Shown here: positions 1 through 5,126 of the stretch, one piece after another
How positions within the stretch are numbered: the stretch's first letter is position 1
How the letters are laid out: every line of letters starts with the position of its first letter
NCBI RefSeq assembly: GCF_943912665.1
Contig: NZ_CALTVG010000096.1
Location: 1-5,707, forward strand
Reading direction: 5' to 3'
DNA length: 5,707 bases
Origin: an uncultured Corynebacterium sp.
GTDB lineage: Bacteria > Actinomycetota > Actinomycetes > Mycobacteriales > Mycobacteriaceae
Made by a program: the position numbers and the translations under genes
The notes under the pieces: generated by a model
What the model was told of the DNA's origin: nothing
The model's input: only the letters and a program-made list of their open reading frames with translations
Database searches by the model: none

Positions 1-50
1 GACGCCGGCCTCTCACGCCGGTAACACGGGTTCAAATCCCGTACGGGGTA
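1..50 (+). tRNA. tRNA-Glu (anticodon CTC), 3' part only
   Basis: This is the anticodon arm, variable loop, T arm and 3' acceptor strand of a tRNA. The window begins inside the gene, so the 5' acceptor strand and D arm are missing. The anticodon stem CCGGC (5-9) pairs with GCCGG (17-21) around the seven-base loop CTCTCAC, which places anticodon CTC at 12-14 (reads GAG, Glu). The T stem ACGGG (26-30) pairs with CCCGT (38-42) around loop TTCAAAT. The acceptor strand is 43-49, followed by discriminator A50. No CCA is encoded, as is usual in actinobacteria. The sequence closely resembles actinobacterial tRNA-Glu genes. Confidence 0.95.
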
Positions 51-62
51 CAAACTGCGAGC

Positions 63-95
63 GTGGCACGCGAAAGCGCGTGCCACTCTTTTTCT
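63..95 (+). terminator. intrinsic terminator of the tRNA-Glu transcript
   Basis: A perfect 10-bp GC-rich stem is seen: GTGGCACGCG (63-72) pairs with CGCGTGCCAC (77-86) around the four-base loop AAAG. The T-rich tract TCTTTTTCT follows at 87-95. It begins 13 bases after the tRNA 3' end and is a textbook Rho-independent terminator on the plus strand. The minus strand has no T-tract beyond the stem, so it does not look bidirectional. Confidence 0.93.
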
Positions 96-103
96 GTGCG
101 GTT

Positions 104-150
104 CTGGGTCAAGGGTCAAAAGGGTCTGCCCCTTAACCCTCTAACCCCAG
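104..150. repeat. imperfect hairpin built on three GGGTC repeats
   Basis: Three stacked five-base arms can pair: CTGGG (104-108) with CCCAG (146-150), AGGGT (112-116) with ACCCT (136-140), and AAGGG (120-124) with CCCTT (130-134), leaving loop TCTGC. The left side contains GGGTC three times, at 106-110, 113-117 and 122-126. It lies 3 bases beyond the stop codon of the minus-strand lipoprotein gene, so it may protect or end that mRNA. Neither strand has a T-tract after it, so a standard intrinsic terminator is not supported. Confidence 0.5.
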
Positions 151-153
151 TTC

Positions 154-842
154 CTACACAATGAGAACCTCAGCGTTGTCGCCGCCGGTGCAGCGAATGA
201 TTTCATGCTCGTCAACGCGGCAAGATAGGTCGTAGTCCTTCTGGGTGATTGGACTGTTGACAGTGATGTTTGCCGGGACGTAGTGGCGGAGATCGACGCG
301 GGAGCCAGGGGCGAAGTTCAACAGGGTTCGCGTTGCAGTTTCGGCGAAATCACAGCTCGTATTGGGTGCTGCCATGGTGATGCCGATGTGGTACCCATCG
401 CCCATGAGGCAAACCTGCGCCTGGGTTCCGTAGACGTTGATGGTGGCACCGTTCTTGGGGTGTTGCCCGTAGATGTGGTCCATCGTGGCCTTGCGGGCGG
501 CCTCATTGGTCTGGTGTTGAGTAGCCGCCTGAGGCTGCTGGCCCTGCTGGCCTTGCTGTGCTTGTTGAACCTGTTGCGGCCGCGTGTCTGGGTTGGCGCC
601 CCCGCGGCGCCTGGCACCGTCGGCTGCGGGGCGGCGGGCTCTTCCTCGCGGGGGACGGGGACCTCAGAGTCGTCGTTGAGCGGCCTGAAGGCCGGGTACG
701 AGGTTGTACTGCCCTGTGCGGGTGCCGCGGAGTTGGGGGAGGCAGCAGTGTCCGGTTGTGTGGAGCATCCCGCGGCCATGAGTCCAGCGGCGGCTACAGC
801 CGCGAGGGTGGTGAACATACGGGATGGTCGTGAGGAACTCAT
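154..842 (-). pseudogene. secreted lipoprotein with C-terminal Cys-rich actinobacterial domain, frameshifted
   Basis: The N-terminal part is read from ATG at 842 and the C-terminal part from the -1 frame, which ends at TAG (156-154). The junction is at five C's (599-603). One added base there would join them into about 229 residues. Residues 1-25 form a lipoprotein signal peptide (two Arg, a hydrophobic stretch, lipobox MAAGC, lipidated Cys26). Residues 27-80 are a Ser/Pro/Ala-rich linker. Residues 90-105 are five QQx repeats. Residues about 120-229 form a domain with Cys at about 145, 164, 208 and 218. The motifs TSCDFAETA, NSPIT..DY, and CTGGDNAEV match a pattern I know from many exported actinobacterial proteins of unknown function; two disulfides are likely. 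The start at 842 is preferred over Met at 818 because GGTGG lies just upstream. As written, translation would continue out of frame to 318. The cause may be mutation, phase variation or sequencing error. Confidence 0.75.
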
Positions 843-879
843 GGGACCACCATAACGGGAATTTGTGTGCACCTGCAGT

Positions 880-940
880 AAAACGGGGAACGCTGCCCAA
901 CCGAACGCCGTGTAGCGGCAAGGTTTCGGAGTGGGCAGCG
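880..940 (-). terminator. nested hairpin after the His-rich gene, possible terminator
   Basis: Outer arms CGCTGCCCA (891-899) and TGGGCAGCG (932-940) pair over 9 bp. Inside them CCGAA (901-905) pairs with TTCGG (925-929), and GCCG (907-910) pairs with CGGC (916-919) around loop TGTAG. On the minus strand it begins 30 bases after the His-rich gene stop and is followed by TTCCCCGTTTT, a weak T-rich tail. It could end that transcript before the lipoprotein gene, or act as a processing or regulatory structure in a shared mRNA. The pairing is plain; the role is inferred. Confidence 0.45.
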
Positions 941-970
941 TGCGATGGGGTGCCGTGTGGGCAGGCAACC

Positions 971-1261
971 TTAGTGGTCGTCCCAGTGGCCCTCATGGGC
1001 GGCGTGGCGGTGGCCGTCGTGGAGGTAGTCCACGTGATCGCCGTGGGGGATGGCAACGTGGCCGCAGCCCTCGCCATGCTCGTGAGCGTGATCCTCATGA
1101 ACGTGGTGCTCGGTGGTCTCGCACTCGTCCCAGTGTCCCTCGTGCTCGCGGTGGATGTGGCCGTCGTGAGCGAAGTCGGTGTGATCGTTGTGCGGGAAGG
1201 CGACGTGGCCGCAGCCCTCGCCGTGAGTGTGGGTGTGCTCGTCATGAACGGTGTGGGTCAT
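971..1261 (-). CDS. histidine-rich metal-binding protein with duplicated module
   Basis: This 96-residue soluble protein has 28 His (29%), 3 Cys (17, 47, 66) and many Asp/Glu. It has no signal peptide or membrane segment. Two modules align at an offset of 49 residues, 9-46 and 58-95, with 27 of 38 identical; each carries HGEGCGHVA, PH.DH.D, HDGH.H and HEGHWD. Actinobacterial relatives that I recall usually have one such module and are often labelled 'zinc transporter permease', which is misleading because nothing here spans a membrane. Binding or storage of Zn(II), or possibly Ni/Cu, is inferred from composition. The start is clear: AGGAG (1271-1267) lies five bases before ATG, and the gene ends at TAA (973-971). 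It is divergent from the S1 protease, and a TTTTCA repeat array lies upstream, so metal-responsive control is plausible. The lipoprotein gene follows 128 bases downstream. Confidence 0.88.
   Translation of the reverse strand: MTHTVHDEHTHTHGEGCGHVAFPHNDHTDFAHDGHIHREHEGHWDECETTEHHVHEDHAHEHGEGCGHVAIPHGDHVDYLHDGHRHAAHEGHWDDH
977..1237 (-). repeat. in-gene tandem duplication of the His-rich module
   Basis: The two 114-base module-coding segments are 1237-1124 (residues 9-46) and 1090-977 (residues 58-95), separated by 33 bases and offset by 147 bases. A 20-base stretch is identical in both, at 1056-1075 and 1203-1222 on the plus strand. The copies otherwise differ at many codons, so the duplication is not very recent. 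Confidence 0.85.
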
Positions 1262-1285
1262 GGCAACTCCTTGGTGTCGTGGTGA

Positions 1286-1331
1286 TTTTCAATCTGTTTT
1301 CAGTAAATCCTATTTTCAGTTCAATTTCAAT
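1286..1331. promoter_or_regulatory. array of TTTTCA direct repeats in the divergent promoter region
   Basis: TTTTCA occurs at 1286-1291, 1297-1302 and 1313-1318, TTTCA at 1325-1329, and an extra TTCA at 1320-1323. The units form two pairs, each spaced 11 bases (one helical turn), with 16 bases between the pairs. On the minus strand they read TGAAAA. The array lies 25-70 bases upstream of the His-rich gene start and 40-85 bases upstream of the protease start. On the minus strand TAGGAT (1312-1307) is a possible -10 for the His-rich gene inside the array. Paired repeats at 11-base spacing resemble operators of OmpR-type response regulators; a Zur-type regulator is an alternative suggested by the His-rich product. 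The regulator is not identified. Confidence 0.5.
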
Positions 1332-1347
1332 AGCGGGGGTATGGGGG

Positions 1348-1353
1348 TAGATT
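1348..1353 (+). promoter_or_regulatory. possible -10 element of the S1 protease gene
   Basis: TAGATT fits the corynebacterial TAnAnT -10 pattern and lies 17 bases before the ATG at 1371. The hexamer 17 bases upstream (TTTCAA, 1325-1330) is only a weak -35 and overlaps the TTTTCA array. The transcript would start near 1360 with a very short leader. Confidence 0.3.
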
Positions 1354-1370
1354 CCGGGGGCTGAGTAGCG

Positions 1371-2216
1371 ATGTCTCGGCAGAGCGCTATTGTGAAACGC
1401 ATGATAAGCAAGTTTTCTCGCGAGGTTCGCGAAACTCGGGGACGCCGCCGCGCGGGGGTTCTCGCCGGGGCGGTGCTAGCGCTGACCACATTGTCTGCTG
1501 TGGCGGCGCCGGCGATGGCAGAAGAGCAGGTCACGATCGCGCAGGGTCAGAAGATTGTGGCCACAGACGGGACTGCCTGCAGCGTGGGCTACGTGGAGCC
1601 GGCCCGCGCGTGGACTTCTGCGCACTGCGGATTGGACGGTGACCAGATCTACACCGAGTGGGGGCAGCATGTGGGCACCCTGCGCTGGTTTAGCCCATCT
1701 GGTGCAGCCGGTCACGATCTGGCGTACATCCAGTTTGCGGGCGGTACTCTGCCCGGCGGCAATCCGCTCACGGGCGACGGTATGGCGCCGCCGCCTGCCG
1801 ATGGCACCTCGGTGTGTATCGACGGAAGGTACTCCGGGCGGCACTGTGGCCAGGCCGTGCATGGTCCCGGCGTGTTCCCCGGCATGCACTATGCGGTGGG
1901 GATGCCGACCTCCCCGGGAGATAGCGGAGGGCCGGTGTCGGTTGCGGGCCGCCCGGGTGTCGTGGGTATCTACCAGGGAATTACTGAGGTGAACCGGAAC
2001 GGGCAGCACCTGACCTTTTCCAATTACGCACGCGTACCCAACGCGGATGAGCTGGCGAAGCTGCCGCACCAGGGCTTTGTGCCGCGCCGCCCCAACCGGG
2101 AACCGGGTAACCCGATCCGGGAGGCGCAGGAGCGCGGCGAAGCGCTGTCGTCCACCAGTAGCAAGGGGGTCGACGGCCTGCGCGGCCTGGCGGTCTACTT
2201 TGGCCTTCCCGTGTAG
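1371..2216 (+). CDS. secreted trypsin-like serine protease (S1 family)
   Basis: This 281-residue protein should be exported and cleave peptide bonds outside the cell. Residues 1-50 form a long signal peptide: a basic region with RGRRR near 23-27, a hydrophobic core at 28-44, and AMA before a likely cut after residue 50. The chymotrypsin-fold triad is visible: His85 in TSAHC, Asp116 in HDLAYI and Ser185 in GDSGGP. Cys70/Cys86 and Cys149/Cys159 are likely disulfide pairs. The last 50 or so residues, from about 231, are polar and Pro/Arg/Glu-rich and lie beyond the core fold. The catalytic sequence looks intact, so activity is expected; the substrate is unknown. The start is uncertain: ATG 1371 has only GGGGG 10 bases upstream, while GTG 1392 or ATG 1401 would give a shorter signal peptide. 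It is divergent from the His-rich gene and convergent with ltbR. Confidence 0.88.
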   Translation: MSRQSAIVKRMISKFSREVRETRGRRRAGVLAGAVLALTTLSAVAAPAMAEEQVTIAQGQKIVATDGTACSVGYVEPARAWTSAHCGLDGDQIYTEWGQHVGTLRWFSPSGAAGHDLAYIQFAGGTLPGGNPLTGDGMAPPPADGTSVCIDGRYSGRHCGQAVHGPGVFPGMHYAVGMPTSPGDSGGPVSVAGRPGVVGIYQGITEVNRNGQHLTFSNYARVPNADELAKLPHQGFVPRRPNREPGNPIREAQERGEALSSTSSKGVDGLRGLAVYFGLPV

Positions 2217-2220
2217 GTGT

Positions 2221-2247
2221 TAAGTCCCCCGCGTTTCGGCGCGCTTA
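2221..2247. terminator. weak hairpin between convergent protease and ltbR genes
   Basis: TAAG (2221-2224) can pair with CTTA (2244-2247), and CGCG (2230-2233) with CGCG (2240-2243), around loop TTTCGG with a five-base bulge. It fills the 28-base gap between the convergent protease and ltbR stop codons and overlaps the ltbR stop. There is no T-tract on either strand, so termination is only suggested by position. Confidence 0.25.
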
Positions 2248-2940
2248 GGCGTCGGCCGCGAGGGCGTCGCTGAGCTTTTGCGCTGCGGCGGTAAGCATAG
2301 GTGCGAACTTGTCCGCAGGAGAGGGGCGGAAGCGCTCGGCGGAGCCGGAGACGGACAGGGCGGCGATGAAGGTCCCAGCGCCATCGAAGACGGGCGCGGA
2401 GATAGAGGCCAAGCCGGCCTCGCGCTCCTCGATGGACACGGAGTAGCCATCTTCCTTGGCTAGCTCGATGTCGTGCTCGCTAAAAGTCGCATCAGGCACG
2501 TGGATGCCGGCGAAGGCGGCGATGACTCGTGCCGCGGACCCGGACGTGAGGGGAAGCTGGCGGCCTACGGGGACGACGTTGTGCAGGCCAGCCTCCGGCT
2601 CGCGGGTAGCGATGCACGTACGGGTGGTGCCGGAGACCTCATAGAGTTGGACGGATTCCCCGGTGGCCTGGAGGAGTTCCTCCATGATGGGGCCGGCGGT
2701 TTCGATGATGCAATCCCGGTTGCCGGGAAGCGCAGGGCCCGCGCCCCACTTTCCATCGGGGGTGCGCGTAAGGATGCGGTGTGCTTCCAGCGCCGTGGCG
2801 AGCCGGTGGGCGGTTGCGCGGGGCAAACCAGTAGTTTCGCAAAGCTCGTTGAGGGTGGATGGCCGGTTGGTGGCGGCCATCATGATGGCAACGGCGCGAT
2901 CGAGCACCTTAATTCCTGAAACTGCGCTATACTCTCCCAT
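2245..2940 (-). CDS. ltbR: IclR-family regulator of leucine biosynthesis (LtbR)
   Basis: This 231-residue DNA-binding regulator has the usual IclR-family size. Residues about 9-62 form the winged helix-turn-helix (STLNELCETTGL then PRATAHRLATALEAHRIL, with the recognition helix in the second part). Residues about 75-231 form the IclR effector-binding domain, with GESVQLYEVSGTTRTCIA and the conserved LTSGSAARV. In C. glutamicum the homologue LtbR represses leuB, leuCD and trp genes; that role is carried over by homology and by its divergent position to leuC. The start ATG at 2940 begins MGEYSAVSGIKVLDRA, which matches the family start. An open frame continues upstream to 3462 but is antisense to leuC and not credible. 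No ribosome binding site precedes the ATG; a well-placed promoter suggests a leaderless mRNA. The stop is TAA (2247-2245). Confidence 0.93.
   Translation of the reverse strand: MGEYSAVSGIKVLDRAVAIMMAATNRPSTLNELCETTGLPRATAHRLATALEAHRILTRTPDGKWGAGPALPGNRDCIIETAGPIMEELLQATGESVQLYEVSGTTRTCIATREPEAGLHNVVPVGRQLPLTSGSAARVIAAFAGIHVPDATFSEHDIELAKEDGYSVSIEEREAGLASISAPVFDGAGTFIAALSVSGSAERFRPSPADKFAPMLTAAAQKLSDALAADA
2928..2933 (+). promoter_or_regulatory. candidate -10 element for leuC inside the ltbR start
   Basis: TATACT matches the -10 consensus at five of six bases. The region 17-18 bases upstream has no good -35. If used, transcription would start near 2940 and leave a leader of about 49 bases before leuC. 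The alternative -10 TTAATT (2961-2966) would give a leader of about 16 bases. I cannot choose between them from sequence. Confidence 0.35.
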
Positions 2941-2944
2941 ATGA

Positions 2945-2975
2945 TGAAATCTACGTCCCATTAATTGAGATTTCA
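2945..2975. promoter_or_regulatory. inverted repeat, candidate LtbR operator
   Basis: TGAAATCT (2945-2952) and AGATTTCA (2968-2975) form a perfect 8-bp inverted repeat with a 15-base spacer. It lies in the ltbR-leuC intergenic region and covers most of the -10 and -35 elements of the ltbR promoter and the region just upstream of the leuC ribosome binding site. This is a fitting place for an IclR-family dimer to repress both genes. Binding by LtbR is inferred from position, not from a matched consensus. Confidence 0.5.
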
Positions 2976-2976
2976 A
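2948..2976 (-). promoter_or_regulatory. ltbR promoter, likely leaderless
   Basis: On the minus strand TTGAAA (2976-2971) is a five-of-six match to the -35 consensus. TAGATT (2953-2948) fits the corynebacterial -10 pattern, and the spacer is exactly 17 bases. The -10 ends seven bases before the ltbR ATG at 2940, so the expected first transcribed base is at or next to the A of the start codon. Leaderless mRNAs are common in corynebacteria, and no Shine-Dalgarno sequence is present here. Confidence 0.65.
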
Positions 2977-2988
2977 GTGGAGAGGCTT

Positions 2989-4413
2989 ATGACTGAGAAA
3001 CTGACACTGGCAGAGAAAGTGTGGCGCGATCACGTCGTGCGCGCAGGAGAGAACGGCGAGCCCGATCTCCTCTACATCGATTTCCAGCTCCTCCACGAAG
3101 TTACCAGCCCACAGGCCTTCGATGGGCTGCGCCTGGCTGGGCGCCGCTTGCGCCACCCAGAACTGCACCTGGCTACCGAGGACCACAATGTCCCCACAGT
3201 AGGCATCAAGACCGGAAACCTGCTGGAGATTAAGGACGAGGTGTCCCGTACTCAGGTGTCCACCCTGCGCAAAAACTGCGAGGAGTTTGGTGTGCGCCTG
3301 CACGCAATGGGTGACGCCCAGCAGGGCATCGTCCACACCGTGGGACCGCAGCTGGGCATTACCCAGCCGGGGATGACCATTGTGTGCGGTGACTCCCACA
3401 CGTCCACCCACGGCGCGTTCGGCTCTATTGCCATGGGAATCGGCACCTCCGAGGTGGAGCACGTCATGGCTACCCAGACGCTGTCGCTGAAGCCCTTTAA
3501 GACCATGGCCATTGAGGTCTCCGGCGAGCTAGCCGAAGGGGTATCTGCCAAGGACCTCATTCTGGCCATCATTGCCAAGATCGGTACCGGCGGCGGGCAG
3601 GGCCACATCATTGAGTACCGCGGTGAGGCCATCCGGAAGATGTCGATGGAAGCCCGCATGACCATCTGCAACATGTCCATCGAGGCAGGAGCTCGAGCCG
3701 GCATGGTGGCCCCGGACGAGACGACGTTTGAGTACGTCAAGGGCCGCGAGTTCGCGCCGCAGGGCGCGGACTGGGACGCCGCTGTGGAGTACTGGAAGAC
3801 GCTGCCGACTGACGAGGGCGCAGCGTTCGACACCGTCATCGAGATCGACGGCTCTGCTCTGACCCCGTTCGTGACCTGGGGAACCAACCCGGGGCAGGGC
3901 CTGCCGCTCAGTGCTTCTGTGCCGGACCCGGAGTCCTTCGGCGATGAGGGGGAGAAGGCTGCAACGGAAAAAGCGCTGGCCTACATGGACCTCACGCCTG
4001 GCATGCCGCTGCGTGATATCCAGATCGACACGGTGTTCCTCGGTTCTTGCACGAATGCGCGGATCGAGGACCTGCGGGCGGCCGCCGACGTGGTCAAGGG
4101 CCGCAGCATCGCCGCGGATACCCGCATGATGGTCGTTCCCTCCTCTGCCGTGGTCAAGACCCAGGCAGAGGAGGAAGGGCTGGACAAGATTTTCACGGAT
4201 TTTGGCGCAGAGTGGCGCACTGCCGGGTGCTCGATGTGCCTGGGTATGAACCTCGATCAGCTGAAGCCGGGGGAGCGGTCGGCGTCGACAAGCAACCGCA
4301 ACTTTGAAGGCCGCCAGGGGCCCGGTGGGCGCACGCACCTGGTCTCCCCGGCCGTCGCGGCGGCTACCGCGGTGCTGGGACACTTGGCCTCGCCGGCGGA
4401 CATCAACGCATAG
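2989..4413 (+). CDS. leuC: 3-isopropylmalate dehydratase large subunit
   Basis: LeuC (474 residues) and LeuD form the cytoplasmic enzyme that isomerises 2-isopropylmalate to 3-isopropylmalate, the second committed step of leucine synthesis. It belongs to the aconitase family and carries a [4Fe-4S] cluster. The three cluster ligands are present: Cys354 in GSCTNAR, and Cys414 and Cys417 in CSMCLGMN. Other family landmarks are EDHNVPT at the N-terminal part, [14 protein letters not shown] near 130, and [12 protein letters not shown] near the C-terminus. Length is normal and I see no break. ATG 2989 is chosen because GGAGAGG (2979-2985) lies just upstream and [17 protein letters not shown] fits the family start; a TTG 24 bases earlier lacks support. 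leuD follows after 19 bases. Control by the divergent LtbR is likely. Confidence 0.98.
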   Translation: MTEKLTLAEKVWRDHVVRAGENGEPDLLYIDFQLLHEVTSPQAFDGLRLAGRRLRHPELHLATEDHNVPTVGIKTGNLLEIKDEVSRTQVSTLRKNCEEFGVRLHAMGDAQQGIVHTVGPQLGITQPGMTIVCGDSHTSTHGAFGSIAMGIGTSEVEHVMATQTLSLKPFKTMAIEVSGELAEGVSAKDLILAIIAKIGTGGGQGHIIEYRGEAIRKMSMEARMTICNMSIEAGARAGMVAPDETTFEYVKGREFAPQGADWDAAVEYWKTLPTDEGAAFDTVIEIDGSALTPFVTWGTNPGQGLPLSASVPDPESFGDEGEKAATEKALAYMDLTPGMPLRDIQIDTVFLGSCTNARIEDLRAAADVVKGRSIAADTRMMVVPSSAVVKTQAEEEGLDKIFTDFGAEWRTAGCSMCLGMNLDQLKPGERSASTSNRNFEGRQGPGGRTHLVSPAVAAATAVLGHLASPADINA

Positions 4414-4432
4414 TAGGGAACGGAGAAGAACG

Positions 4433-5023
4433 ATGGACAAGTTTGTGACACACACCGGTGTGGGCGTTCCGCTGCGCGCCTCGAACGTCGATACCGACCA
4501 GATCATTCCGGCGCGCTACCTCAAGTCCGTAAAGCGCACCGGCTTTGCCGAGGGCCTGTTTTCCAACTGGCGCTCCGACGAGAACTTCGTGCTCAACCAG
4601 CCGGAATTTCAGGACGGTTCCGTGCTCTTCGCCGGGCCCGACTTCGGCACCGGCTCCTCCCGTGAGCACGCCGTGTGGGCGTTGGCAGACTACGGCTTCA
4701 AGGCGGTGTTCTCCTCGCGCTTCGCGGACATCTTCCGGGGTAACTCCGGAAAGGCGGGCGTGCTCACCGGGCTGATGGAGCAGGAGGACATTGAGCTGAT
4801 CTGGAAGCAGCTCGAACAGGGCGAAACCACGGTCACCGTGGATTTGGAAGCCCGCTCCGTGACCGTCGGCGGCAGCGTCTACACCTTCGATATCGATGAC
4901 TACACCCGCTGGCGCCTCATGGAGGGCCTAGACGATATCGGCCTGACGTTGCGCAACGAAGAAGCCATCGAGCGTTTTGAGGCCCAGCGCCCAGCGTTCA
5001 AGCCGCGCGTACGCGCAGTGTAG
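4433..5023 (+). CDS. leuD: 3-isopropylmalate dehydratase small subunit
   Basis: LeuD (196 residues) is the swivel-domain subunit that completes the active site of LeuC for the 2- to 3-isopropylmalate reaction in leucine synthesis. Family motifs are clear: [13 protein letters not shown] at 18-30, the substrate-binding loop [10 protein letters not shown] at 71-80, and [13 protein letters not shown] at 98-109. The C-terminal [17 protein letters not shown] and PAFKPR are typical of LeuD. The length is close to the usual 190-200 residues and no residue appears to be missing. A good ribosome binding site (GGAGAAG, 4422-4428) precedes the ATG. It lies 19 bases after leuC on the same strand and should be co-transcribed and possibly co-regulated through the leuC promoter. 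The stop is TAG at 5021-5023. Confidence 0.98.
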   Translation: MDKFVTHTGVGVPLRASNVDTDQIIPARYLKSVKRTGFAEGLFSNWRSDENFVLNQPEFQDGSVLFAGPDFGTGSSREHAVWALADYGFKAVFSSRFADIFRGNSGKAGVLTGLMEQEDIELIWKQLEQGETTVTVDLEARSVTVGGSVYTFDIDDYTRWRLMEGLDDIGLTLRNEEAIERFEAQRPAFKPRVRAV

Positions 5024-5036
5024 CTGGCTAGACAGG

Positions 5037-5059
5037 CGTGGGGTGGGCAGCACCCCACG
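5037..5059 (+). terminator. GC-rich hairpin after leuD, likely end of the leuCD mRNA
   Basis: CGTGGGGTG (5037-5045) pairs perfectly over 9 bp with CACCCCACG (5051-5059) around loop GGCAG. It starts 14 bases after the leuD stop. The following bases (GTGAACAATAC) contain no T-tract, so this is not a canonical intrinsic terminator; it may stabilise the mRNA end or act with the second hairpin at 5078-5110. Confidence 0.5.
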
Positions 5060-5077
5060 GTGAACAATACGTAACAA

Positions 5078-5110
5078 TCCCCGGCTTCCGGAAGCACCCG
5101 CAACCGGGGG
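5078..5110. repeat. second hairpin upstream of the membrane-protein gene
   Basis: CCCCGG (5079-5084) pairs with CCGGGG (5104-5109), with a T-G wobble outside (5078/5110). Between the arms is the perfect palindrome CTTCCGGAAG (5085-5094). The structure ends five bases before the -10 element of the next gene. It could be a second part of the leuCD terminator or a binding site controlling that promoter. Confidence 0.4.
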
Positions 5111-5114
5111 ACTT

Positions 5115-5120
5115 TACTAT
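5115..5120 (+). promoter_or_regulatory. -10 element of the membrane-protein gene, likely leaderless
   Basis: TACTAT fits the -10 consensus and ends six bases before the ATG at 5127, so transcription is expected to begin at or next to the start codon. No convincing -35 is seen 17-18 bases upstream, where the hairpin lies. No Shine-Dalgarno sequence is near the ATG. Confidence 0.5.
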
Positions 5121-5126
5121 GTGCGT

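Noticed and set aside
1..50. tRNA-Glu 3' end as an attachment site for an integrated element
   Set aside because: tRNA 3' ends are common integration sites, but I saw no second copy of this sequence in the window and no integrase or phage gene beside it.
595..606. Programmed -1 ribosomal frameshift in the lipoprotein gene
   Set aside because: The zero-frame codons around the run (GCG GGG GCG) do not make a standard slippery heptamer, and I saw no obvious downstream stimulatory structure, so a mutation or read error is simpler.
283..855. A plus-strand open frame of 190 codons
   Set aside because: It lies antisense to the lipoprotein gene. Its composition is driven by the GC-rich opposite strand, and it has no credible domain or ribosome binding site.
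824..1285. A plus-strand open frame with Val/Ala-rich product that looks like a membrane protein
   Set aside because: It is the reverse of the His-rich gene; His codons on one strand read as Val or Met on the other, giving false hydrophobicity. The minus gene has a good ribosome binding site and conserved modules.
1286..1331. A CRISPR-like array
   Set aside because: The units are only five to six bases long with 11-16 base spacing, which fits operator half-sites and not CRISPR repeats.
2941..3462. Upstream extension of ltbR to 405 codons
   Set aside because: It runs antisense through the start of leuC, lacks homology to IclR proteins, and the family start is MGEYSA at 2940.
3529..4506. A 325-codon minus-strand frame under leuC
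   Set aside because: It is a shadow of leuC, a strongly conserved enzyme gene, and has no recognisable protein features.
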